8,377 nucleotides of DNA from JAYZQT01 sp964412235. Its GTDB lineage: Bacteria > Pseudomonadota > Alphaproteobacteria > MPNO01 > UBA830. The notes below the pieces were generated by a model. That model made no database searches. It was given only the letters and a program-made list of their open reading frames with translations, and had not been told where the DNA came from. Shown here piece after piece: positions 1 through 6,255 of this stretch. Made by a program: the position numbers and the translations under genes. The first letter of the stretch is position 1; every line of letters begins with the position of its first letter. The stretch covers positions 1-8,377 of the forward strand of contig CAYPNT010000106.1 in the NCBI GenBank assembly GCA_964412235.1, given 5' to 3'.

Positions 1-97
1 TTCCGAACGCGCTCTTCAAAGCGGCATCAGCGCCGGCACCCCTAACGTGCAGAAATTCAAAGGTATCCATATGCGCAATCGTTAGTGGCTCGGTCAT
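1..97 (-). CDS. soxG: Sarcosine oxidase gamma subunit, N-terminal fragment (cut by window edge)
   Basis: An open frame starts with ATG at 97-95 and runs off the left edge, giving 32 residues that begin MTEPLTIAHMDTFEFL. Its ATG overlaps the TGA of soxA as ATGA, typical of translational coupling. A GGAG lies 11 nt upstream of the start, inside the soxA tail. In soxBDAG operons the gene after soxA is soxG, whose product is a GcvT-like small subunit that packs against the alpha subunit in the heterotetramer. The short sequence is compatible with a SoxG N-terminus, which is poorly conserved, so the call rests mostly on position. An unrelated downstream gene is possible but less likely. Confidence 0.72.
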   Translation of the reverse strand, partial: MTEPLTIAHMDTFEFLHVRGAGADAALKSAFG

Positions 98-3009
98 CCC
101 GCAGTATGCTCCATATCAGGCTTCTGTCGTAAACTCTCGGGGTCATAAAATGGGGGTTTTGTCTGCAGAACGGTAACCAATATGCCGTCGCTGGTTCGAA
201 TTTCAAAGGTGTTATCGGCCTTAATCGTTTTATCCTCCACGTACGCCATGCCAATCAAGTGCCCAAGCGTGGGGCTCACAGCAACGCTGGTAACCCGGCC
301 TACAATATTATTGGCCGAAATAACCAAATTGGATTCATTCAGATTTATGCCGTGTTGTGTTTCTAAAAGAGTAAAACCAACAAGCGACCGACTCCGCTTT
401 TCCTTCAACCTCTTGAGACTACGTTTACCAATAAAATATTCCTTCTTCGTGTGAACTGCCCAAGGCATCGAAGCTTCATAGGGATTAGTCAGACCATCGG
501 TATCTTGTCCAACAATTATATGCCCTTTTTCCAAACGCAGCAGACGCTGGGCTTCAACGCCAAATGGTCGAATGTTAAATTCAGTGCCAACCTCCATTAT
601 CTGGGTAACCGCCGTACGCAAGTCGTTTGGCGCCATATGAATTTCATAGCCGAGCTCACCAACAAACCCAACCCGTATCAGCAAAGCTTCCTTGCCAGCA
701 AACTTTCCGGAGCGAGCACCTAAATAAGGGAAAGCTTCTTCCCGAAGGTTAATGTCTGTTAATTCGGCCAACAACGAACGTGATAGGGGACCAGCGACGT
801 TCACAGCGCCCAATTGGCCAGTACGGTTAATTACCTCGACATCCAATTTCCATTCCACTATTCGGCGTTGTATTTCGCGGAATGTGGTATCTGATGTGCC
901 CGTCGTGGTCGTCACATAAAAATGGTCTCGCGCCCGGCGCACAGCGACACCATCGTCAGTAATGATCCCCACGTCATCGACCATTAAAGCGTAGCGGCTC
1001 ATGCCAATCTGAAGATTTGACATCCGCATTGTATATAACCGATCCATTATTTCAGAGGCATCAGCGCCAAATATTTCTATTTTCCCGAGAGTTGAAACGT
1101 CGATCATGCCAACGTTTTTGCGGACAAAACTTGCTTCTTCGTGGATCGTTTCCAGCCGGTTTTTTCCTGTTTGATAGTATTCCGGGCGCTGCCAAATACC
1201 CGCTTCCATGAAAATTGCTTTGTGATCCTTATGAAAACCTTGAAGTGGTGTAATGCGGTGCGGACGCAAACGGCGCCCCGCCAGTTTTGCGAGTGGAACG
1301 GGATGAAAAAAAGGCCGGGCGGTTGGGCTCCCTGTTTCATCTATTGTTTGGCCCATTTTTCGCGCAAGGACTCGAATACCGTTCATATTGGAATGTTTTC
1401 CCTGACTAGGCCCCATACCGATGGTGGAATAGCGCTTTAGAAGTTCAATATTATCGAAGCCTTCATCGGCGGCTCGACCCAAGTCTTTGACCATCAGATC
1501 TTCATCAAAGTCAACGAAATCCCATCCTTTCTTATGGGGTATTATAGGGTAGGGATGTGAATGGGCATGCTTGGCGCGTGGGGAGGGATGTAAAGTTAAA
1601 TTTTGTGTCACCCCAGCATGATACGCTGCACTTTTCCCAGCATAAATTCCATCCGCTATACGGTTTTGCAGATCAAAGATCCCGTTAACGCGACCGGCCG
1701 CAAATATTCCCTCCGGCAACTTAGTAGGCAGAAATTGACCAATAGTGTCATCATATTTTAACTCGCTTCCGGCTTGCGAAAGAAGCGCCGAGGCCGGCGC
1801 CCATCCAACGCTCATGAACAGGCCGTCACAGTCAATGTGCTGCCCATTTACAAAACCGGATGCTATTGAACTACGGCCTTCGGCAAGTAAAACCCCCGAT
1901 AGTTGACCTTTCCGCGAAATAGCCTCGAGTACAGAGCATTGATCATAAATTTGTATTGCCTTTTGATGCACAGTATCGACCAAAGTTCCTCGTTCAGCGC
2001 TGTTTCCCATATCAACGACTGCTGCGACGTCTATCCCGGCCTCCATAAAATCCAATGCGGCACGATATCCTTCCTGATTTGCGGTCAATACAACGGCTCT
2101 ATTACATGGTTTGACAGCAAACCTTGATATTAGCCGCTGTCCAGCACTAGCCAGCATTACTCCCGGAACATCGTTGTTACGAAATACGGCAGGTTGTTCG
2201 TAAACACCAGTCGCCATTATCACCGATGCGGACCGTACCTTTAGGATCCCATCGGGGGTCATCACAGGAACCCAGTTATCCGCATAAAACGCAGATGCCA
2301 CTGAACTCGTGAACACCGTCACTAAATCCGATTTCGCAATGTCAGCCCTCAAACTCTCCCTATATCCCAATGCTGCCTGATCATTTGCGAGTTGATAGTC
2401 AAGACTGCCCCCAAGTATAGGATTTTCATCCACCAGTATCACTGTTGCCCCCTCCCGGGCGGGGGCGGCCGCCGCAGCCATACCTGACGGGCCGCCCCCG
2501 ATAACGAGAACATCAGTGTGTCGATAGCGCTTTGGGACACGATTTAGATTCGCATTGGTATTGATTTTACCAAGACCCGCGCGAGCCCGAATTAATCTCT
2601 CCCAAAACGGAAAAAGGGCTTTCGGAGTATGAAAGGCTTTGTAGTAGAAACCAACAGGGAGAAATGGTGCAAGCCATTGCAGCACCCGCCAGCGGTCTGT
2701 TACAAGCTTCCCCGTGACGTTCGTGGCTACAAGCGACAAACCCTCCAAAACCGGCTCGATATCTCCGCGCAAGTTTACATAACCTTCAGTATCGAACAGT
2801 GCATTGATATCATGGTTAGCGAAGGAAAGTGGTCCACGGCGTCGATGGTATTTAAAACTGCGGCCCAGGCAAAGTTGGCCGTCTGCCAACAGCGCTGATG
2901 CTATCGTATCCCCGGAATATCCTGTAACATTGCGCCCCTCGAAATCAAAAGAAAGCTTTTTGTTTCGATCAATCCATTCTAATGGTTGCGGCGGGAGCCT
3001 ACGGTTCAC
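94..3009 (-). CDS. soxA: Sarcosine oxidase alpha subunit (heterotetrameric type)
   Basis: This is the large subunit of heterotetrameric sarcosine oxidase, a cytoplasmic flavoenzyme. It binds NAD+ and carries the folate-binding half that accepts the methyl carbon as 5,10-methylene-tetrahydrofolate. The 971 residues match the usual 960-1000. From the GTG at 3009, a ferredoxin-like N-terminal domain carries GRSFKYHRRRG (about 59-69). A Rossmann nucleotide site VIGGGPSG follows (about 169-176), with ATGVYEQP near 276 and FAAGRVNG near 436 completing the pyridine-nucleotide oxidoreductase half. The C-terminal third, from about residue 590, is GcvT-like (aminomethyltransferase fold) and ends in a GcvT C-terminal barrel. 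The start is GTG at 3009, not the in-frame GTG at 3024, because GAGGAGGG lies 6 nt before the former and the latter sits inside that site. It overlaps soxD by 11 nt and soxG by 4 nt. A related N-methyl amino acid cannot be excluded as substrate. Confidence 0.95.
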   Translation of the reverse strand: MNRRLPPQPLEWIDRNKKLSFDFEGRNVTGYSGDTIASALLADGQLCLGRSFKYHRRRGPLSFANHDINALFDTEGYVNLRGDIEPVLEGLSLVATNVTGKLVTDRWRVLQWLAPFLPVGFYYKAFHTPKALFPFWERLIRARAGLGKINTNANLNRVPKRYRHTDVLVIGGGPSGMAAAAAPAREGATVILVDENPILGGSLDYQLANDQAALGYRESLRADIAKSDLVTVFTSSVASAFYADNWVPVMTPDGILKVRSASVIMATGVYEQPAVFRNNDVPGVMLASAGQRLISRFAVKPCNRAVVLTANQEGYRAALDFMEAGIDVAAVVDMGNSAERGTLVDTVHQKAIQIYDQCSVLEAISRKGQLSGVLLAEGRSSIASGFVNGQHIDCDGLFMSVGWAPASALLSQAGSELKYDDTIGQFLPTKLPEGIFAAGRVNGIFDLQNRIADGIYAGKSAAYHAGVTQNLTLHPSPRAKHAHSHPYPIIPHKKGWDFVDFDEDLMVKDLGRAADEGFDNIELLKRYSTIGMGPSQGKHSNMNGIRVLARKMGQTIDETGSPTARPFFHPVPLAKLAGRRLRPHRITPLQGFHKDHKAIFMEAGIWQRPEYYQTGKNRLETIHEEASFVRKNVGMIDVSTLGKIEIFGADASEIMDRLYTMRMSNLQIGMSRYALMVDDVGIITDDGVAVRRARDHFYVTTTTGTSDTTFREIQRRIVEWKLDVEVINRTGQLGAVNVAGPLSRSLLAELTDINLREEAFPYLGARSGKFAGKEALLIRVGFVGELGYEIHMAPNDLRTAVTQIMEVGTEFNIRPFGVEAQRLLRLEKGHIIVGQDTDGLTNPYEASMPWAVHTKKEYFIGKRSLKRLKEKRSRSLVGFTLLETQHGINLNESNLVISANNIVGRVTSVAVSPTLGHLIGMAYVEDKTIKADNTFEIRTSDGILVTVLQTKPPFYDPESLRQKPDMEHTAG
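2460..2500. repeat. 11-bp all-G/C perfect inverted repeat inside soxA
   Basis: CGGGGGCGGCC (2460-2470) and GGCCGCCCCCG (2490-2500) are exact reverse complements with a 19-nt spacer. It lies within the part of soxA encoding the GGGPSG nucleotide site and the alanine-rich helix after it. The arms encode Gly-Gly-Pro and Ala-Pro-Ala stretches, so coding constraint may explain part of it. The transcript would form a very stable hairpin. Confidence 0.6.
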
Positions 3010-3265
3010 GCAAACCCTCCTCACCAGATACCACGCGGATAAAGCTATCTGTTAGGGTATCGCGTTCAATAATAAACCAAGTGCCGCTAGGTCCGTGATG
3101 CCACCATTCTATACGGAGCCCAGGGCCGCCATTTATAGAAAATAGATAATCCGTCCACGCGGCATCGTCTGTGTCGTTCGGATTTGGCTCAGCTTTTACC
3201 TCCCCCCCATACGTAAATTCCGAAATTGGCCGCCTCCCGATATGTGGACAATCAATCTGTTTCAT
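2999..3265 (-). CDS. soxD: Sarcosine oxidase delta subunit, with altered zinc site
   Basis: This is the small structural subunit of heterotetrameric sarcosine oxidase, 88 residues, within the family's usual 80-100. Family hallmarks are visible: CPHIGRRPISEFTYGGE at 6-22, WTDYLF at 37-42 and WF with RDT at 63-70. In characterised homologues a zinc ion is held by two N-terminal cysteines (CPxCG) and, later, a His and a Cys four residues apart before the WF pair. Here the first Cys (C6) and the His (H56) remain, but the second Cys is Ile9 and the last Cys aligns with Ser60. The start is ATG at 3265 with AGGAAA 5 nt upstream, which overlaps the soxB stop codon. The gap to soxB is 9 nt. Gene position and motif context make the identity firm; zinc binding is doubtful. 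Confidence 0.93.
   Translation of the reverse strand: MKQIDCPHIGRRPISEFTYGGEVKAEPNPNDTDDAAWTDYLFSINGGPGLRIEWWHHGPSGTWFIIERDTLTDSFIRVVSGEEGLREP
3015..3022 (-). promoter_or_regulatory. Strong ribosome binding site that fixes the soxA start
   Basis: On the minus strand this reads GAGGAGGG and contains a perfect AGGAGG, 6 nt before the GTG at 3009-3007. It lies inside the last codons of soxD. An upstream in-frame GTG at 3024 overlaps this site and has no comparable site of its own, so 3009 is the better start. Confidence 0.8.
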
Positions 3266-3274
3266 AAAAATTTC

Positions 3275-4516
3275 CTAGTGGCCCACAGACGCCGCGCCTT
3301 TTTCACCGACAAGAGCAAAGTCAGCGAAGCGCGCCAGAGTAAAGGGTTGGATTAGTTCGTGATCGTCGTCTCGCGCGGCAGTATACGCCATGGTTTTACC
3401 GCTGACTGGTGTAGCCTTAAAACCCCACGTGCCCCAACCCGCATCCAGATAAAACCCCCTTACAGGGGTCTTACCCATTATTGGCGCAAAATCGGGGGTC
3501 ATATCAGCCATGCCGGCCCACTGGCGAACGATTTTCAACTCTCCCAAAAATGGAAATAGATCAAGGATCTTATCAGCGAGATCCTCAACAAAATCGAACG
3601 TAGAGCGTGTTGAATGCAGTGGAGCGCCATCAACGGATGCCCCCATGACCAGCTCTCCGCGCGACGACTGACTGACATAGACATGCAAGCTGCCGGAAAC
3701 AATTATTGTATCAAGAAACGGTTTTACTGGCTCAGATACACAGGCCTGAAGCGGTCTTATCTCTATGGGGGTTCGGAACCCCAACATATCAGTTATCCGG
3801 GGTGTCGATCCCGCAACGCAGGAGATTACTTTTTTACATTTAATAAAGCCGCAATCAGTCTCGATGCCTTCTACCTGATCTCCAACAACTCGAACATCGA
3901 GGACACGTGTGCGCTGATGGATTTCAACGCCCTTGATACTGGCTGCACGACCATAGCCCCACGCAACTGCGTCGTGTCGCGCAATTGCGCCCGGTGCATG
4001 GTAAAGGGCTCCCAAAATAGGATGTTGTCCACCGCAATCCATATCCATGAACGGTACCGCATCAGCGACTTCTTCGCGCGTCCAGAGTTCACTCTCCACC
4101 CCATAGTGTTTGTTGACCTCCGCACGCCAACGCATCGTCCGCAGAGCGCTGTCTGAATGAGCCAAGGTGAAATGTCCGCGCGTTGAATAGAAAAGGTTTA
4201 AATCTAACTCCTGAGAAAGCTCACTGAACAAACGAACACTTTCATCGTAGAATTTTACCCCTTCCGGCGTTAGATAATTTGATCTTACAATTGTTGTGTT
4301 TCGGCCCGTGTTACCACCACCAATATACCCCTGCTCAAGGACAGCAACGTTGGAAATACCGTGATCGCGTGCCAAATAATATGCACAGGCTAATCCATGA
4401 CCACCGCCACCGATTACAACCACATCATAGGTTGATCGCAGTTCGACAGGCTTGTCAAAAAAACGACGGTCCGGTCTGTTAGGCCTGAGTGCTCTGTTTA
4501 AAAGTCGATAGGGCAT
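3275..4516 (-). CDS. soxB: Sarcosine oxidase beta subunit
   Basis: This is the catalytic subunit of heterotetrameric sarcosine oxidase. It binds FAD in the N-terminal Rossmann fold and carries covalent FMN on a histidine. Numbered from ATG 4516 (413 residues, near the usual 405-420), YDVVVIGGGGHGLACAYYLA lies at 30-49 and the subunit signature GRNTTIVRSNYL at 71-82. ARHDAVAW at 179-186 holds the FMN-attached His (H181). GWGTWGFKATP near 360-370 holds the lysine (K367) that in homologues activates oxygen. The C-terminus ends in the usual FALVGEKGAASVGH. An in-frame ATG at 4561 would add 15 residues. I prefer 4516 because homologues start about 30 residues before YDV. Neither start has a strong ribosome site. 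It is the first gene of the operon, divergent from the lipocalin-like gene. Confidence 0.95.
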   Translation of the reverse strand: MPYRLLNRALRPNRPDRRFFDKPVELRSTYDVVVIGGGGHGLACAYYLARDHGISNVAVLEQGYIGGGNTGRNTTIVRSNYLTPEGVKFYDESVRLFSELSQELDLNLFYSTRGHFTLAHSDSALRTMRWRAEVNKHYGVESELWTREEVADAVPFMDMDCGGQHPILGALYHAPGAIARHDAVAWGYGRAASIKGVEIHQRTRVLDVRVVGDQVEGIETDCGFIKCKKVISCVAGSTPRITDMLGFRTPIEIRPLQACVSEPVKPFLDTIIVSGSLHVYVSQSSRGELVMGASVDGAPLHSTRSTFDFVEDLADKILDLFPFLGELKIVRQWAGMADMTPDFAPIMGKTPVRGFYLDAGWGTWGFKATPVSGKTMAYTAARDDDHELIQPFTLARFADFALVGEKGAASVGH

Positions 4517-4581
4517 AAAAAGAATATTACCGCGTTCACTGAAAGAATAAGAGACCGGCATTCAATATGGCAAATTGCACT

Positions 4582-4624
4582 AGTCGCCAAGTCTATCCGT
4601 ACACTGCTGGGTGATTTGGTGACT
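4582..4624. repeat. Imperfect 12-bp inverted repeat in the divergent intergenic region
   Basis: Left arm AGTCGCCAAGTC (4582-4593) and right arm GATTTGGTGACT (4613-4624) are complementary at 10 of 12 positions. The two exceptions would be G-U pairs in a plus-strand transcript. The spacer is 19 nt. It sits between soxB and the lipocalin-like gene, where an operator for a dimeric regulator would be expected; it could also fold as an RNA stem in a leader. No regulator gene is in the window. Function is inferred from position only. Confidence 0.4.
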
Positions 4625-4698
4625 TCTCTATCAACAAACTGCAATGTTTGACATAGGGTTTCTCAGGAGCGAACGTATTCAAGGACAAGCTGGGAGGA

Positions 4699-4714
4699 TA
4701 ATAAAATTTTATTA
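4699..4714. promoter_or_regulatory. 16-bp perfect AT palindrome just before the lipocalin-like gene
   Basis: TAATAAAATTTTATTA is identical to its own reverse complement. It lies 9 nt before the ATG at 4724, between a GGGAGG at 4692-4697 and an AAAGGA at 4714-4719. It could be an operator that blocks initiation. In such an AT-only stretch chance is a real alternative. Confidence 0.35.
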
Positions 4715-4723
4715 AAGGATTTT

Positions 4724-5113
4724 ATGGGCACATGGCAGTTGGAAAATTTCACGCTGATTGACGACGGTGGGCATGAGAGCGAGCCTTGGCTGGAGGGTTC
4801 AACGGGAATTTTAATTTATAATGAAGATAGCTACATGTCTGCCGCAATCTCTATCATCGACGACAAGAGTAGGGAGCCAAAACACTTGTCCTATTGTGGC
4901 CCCTTTGAAATAGGAGAAGACCGCGTAATACATCACGTGAGAATTAGTAGTAACCCAGAACTTGTCGGGCATTCTCAGATACGCTTGGTAGACTTTAATA
5001 GAAACACATTGACGCTATCCTCTTCTCCAAGCATTTATGGTGGAGAAAAAAGCAAGGCATTGCTGTCATGGAAGCGTTTGGACCAATCAACGGAAGGAAG
5101 CTCCACTCCATAA
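4724..5113 (+). CDS. Lipocalin-like domain protein
   Basis: A 129-residue protein resembling the bacterial lipocalin-like family (Pfam lipocalin-like, PF13924 type), small beta-barrel proteins that often sit beside catabolic genes and whose ligands are mostly unknown. Family-like blocks appear in the expected order: GTWQL at 2-6, TGILIYNEDSYMSA at 27-40, SYCGPFEI at 56-63, HHVRIS at 70-75, LTLSSSP at 96-102 and LSWKRL at 114-119. There is no signal peptide or membrane segment, so it is probably cytoplasmic. The start is ATG at 4724 with AAAGGA 4 nt upstream. The next gene is 127 nt downstream on the same strand, so cotranscription is possible but not certain. It might bind a substrate or intermediate of the neighbouring enzymes; this is inference. 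Confidence 0.8.
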   Translation: MGTWQLENFTLIDDGGHESEPWLEGSTGILIYNEDSYMSAAISIIDDKSREPKHLSYCGPFEIGEDRVIHHVRISSNPELVGHSQIRLVDFNRNTLTLSSSPSIYGGEKSKALLSWKRLDQSTEGSSTP

Positions 5114-5156
5114 CAATATACCTTCGTAAAAGGGACAAAAAACTCTATGGGCCTTG

Positions 5157-5237
5157 CTGTGTTGCTCACCAATCGTCATTTAGTGTGCTCCAGAAAGACG
5201 AGGCCTTTTAACGCTCCTAATTAATGAGGCAACACAG
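5157..5237 (+). promoter_or_regulatory. Inverted repeat whose right arm covers the ribosome binding site of the 5241 gene
   Basis: CTGTGTTGCTCA at 5157-5168 can pair with TGAGGCAACACAG at 5225-5237: twelve base pairs with one bulged G, enclosing 56 nt. The right arm includes the only good Shine-Dalgarno-like GAGG (5226-5229), which lies 11 nt before the ATG at 5241. Formation of the stem in the mRNA would hide this site. A shorter competing hairpin can pair CTC at 5214-5216 with GAG at 5226-5228. Whether this is a real translational switch is inference. Apart from this repeat, the 127-nt gap 5114-5240 shows no open frame or clear terminator. Confidence 0.45.
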
Positions 5238-5240
5238 TCA

Positions 5241-6230
5241 ATGACGGATCTCCAAGTTACCATGGCCTGCGGACCCTATGACCGCATGCAAGCCCTAAAA
5301 GATGGGGTAATCAAACCTGAGGGAATTGATCTACGGTATATAGAAATCCAGTCGCCGCCAGAAATTTTTGCTCGGATGCTTAAAACGGGTTCATTTGATG
5401 TTGCTGAAATGTCGAGCGCTCACTACATCATTATGAAATCTCGAGGTGATTTTCCATATATTGCACTGCCTGTATTTCCGTCCCGGTTATTTCGACATGG
5501 GTTTATTTTTATCAACCGAAATTCAAGAATAGTAGATCCCACCGACCTTGCTGGAAAACGCATCGCCGTCCAGGAATACCGTCAATCGGCGGGCGTTTGG
5601 ATTCGTGGAATACTTAAATCGGAATATGGTGTCGATTTTTCAGGTGTTTCCTGGGTCGAAGGTGGTGTAGATACGCCGCGGCGTCCGGATAACATTATGG
5701 ACCTCCGACCTTCTGGCGATCTCAGTATAGGACTTATCGGACCCGAACAGTCTATTAGTGATCTTTTGGTAACCGGTGAAGTTGATGCGTATTTCGGTGC
5801 GCGAGCACCACGTGCCTTCTTTGAGTCTGACGATGTGGTTCGTTTATTTCCGGATTATAGGTCCGAGGAACGGCGCTACTTCGAGCAAACCGGTATCTAT
5901 CCGATTATGCACACCATGATTATGAACGAGGCTTTTCATCGCACGCACCCTTGGGCGGCGGAGAGCTTATATAAAGCCATGTCAGACGCGAAAAACTGGG
6001 TTCTCGAACAAATACGGTTCTCTGGAGCACAACGTTATATATTGCCATGGATGTTTGCGGATCTTGACGAACTGGACAGTGTGTTTTCTGGAGATCCCTA
6101 TCCCTACGGACTCGAGCCTAACCGAAAAACGCTCGAGACACTTATGGGGTTCCTGGTTGATCAGGGTTTTATAAACGTGCCAATAACAGTTGACGAACTA
6201 TTCACACCCATCGTGGGTTGGGAAGAATAA
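5241..6230 (+). CDS. 4,5-dihydroxyphthalate decarboxylase-like protein (periplasmic-binding-protein fold)
   Basis: A 329-residue protein of the family named after 4,5-dihydroxyphthalate decarboxylase (Pht5), which shares the type 2 periplasmic-binding-protein fold. Recognisable blocks are KPEGIDL at 25-31, FDVAEMSS at 52-59, LPVFPSRLFRHGF at 76-88, DLAGKRIAVQEY at 102-113, VWIRGIL at 119-125, TGIYPIMHTM at 217-226, HPWAAESLYKA at 236-246 and YGLEPNRKTLE at 289-299. Length is typical. There is no signal peptide or lipobox, which argues against an exported solute-binding protein and for a cytoplasmic enzyme. The start is ATG at 5241, behind GAGG at 11 nt. The following thiamine enzyme gene begins 25 nt after the stop, so the two probably act in one pathway. 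Nothing else here indicates phthalate degradation, so the substrate is likely different; family membership is secure, the reaction is not. Confidence 0.85.
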   Translation: MTDLQVTMACGPYDRMQALKDGVIKPEGIDLRYIEIQSPPEIFARMLKTGSFDVAEMSSAHYIIMKSRGDFPYIALPVFPSRLFRHGFIFINRNSRIVDPTDLAGKRIAVQEYRQSAGVWIRGILKSEYGVDFSGVSWVEGGVDTPRRPDNIMDLRPSGDLSIGLIGPEQSISDLLVTGEVDAYFGARAPRAFFESDDVVRLFPDYRSEERRYFEQTGIYPIMHTMIMNEAFHRTHPWAAESLYKAMSDAKNWVLEQIRFSGAQRYILPWMFADLDELDSVFSGDPYPYGLEPNRKTLETLMGFLVDQGFINVPITVDELFTPIVGWEE

Positions 6231-6255
6231 AAGATGGTAGAAAGTGGGTGATAGT

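Noticed and set aside
3614..4156. 180-codon open frame on the plus strand opposite soxB
   Set aside because: It is antisense to a well-conserved gene, with no recognisable protein motif or ribosome site.
4648..4653. Perfect TTGACA, a possible -35 box for the lipocalin-like gene
   Set aside because: No acceptable -10 hexamer at 16-18 nt (the sequence there is GAACGT).
5192..5209. AAAGAC-GAG-GCCTTT near-hairpin followed by T, possible terminator after the lipocalin-like gene
   Set aside because: The stem is six pairs with an internal mismatch, too weak to call.
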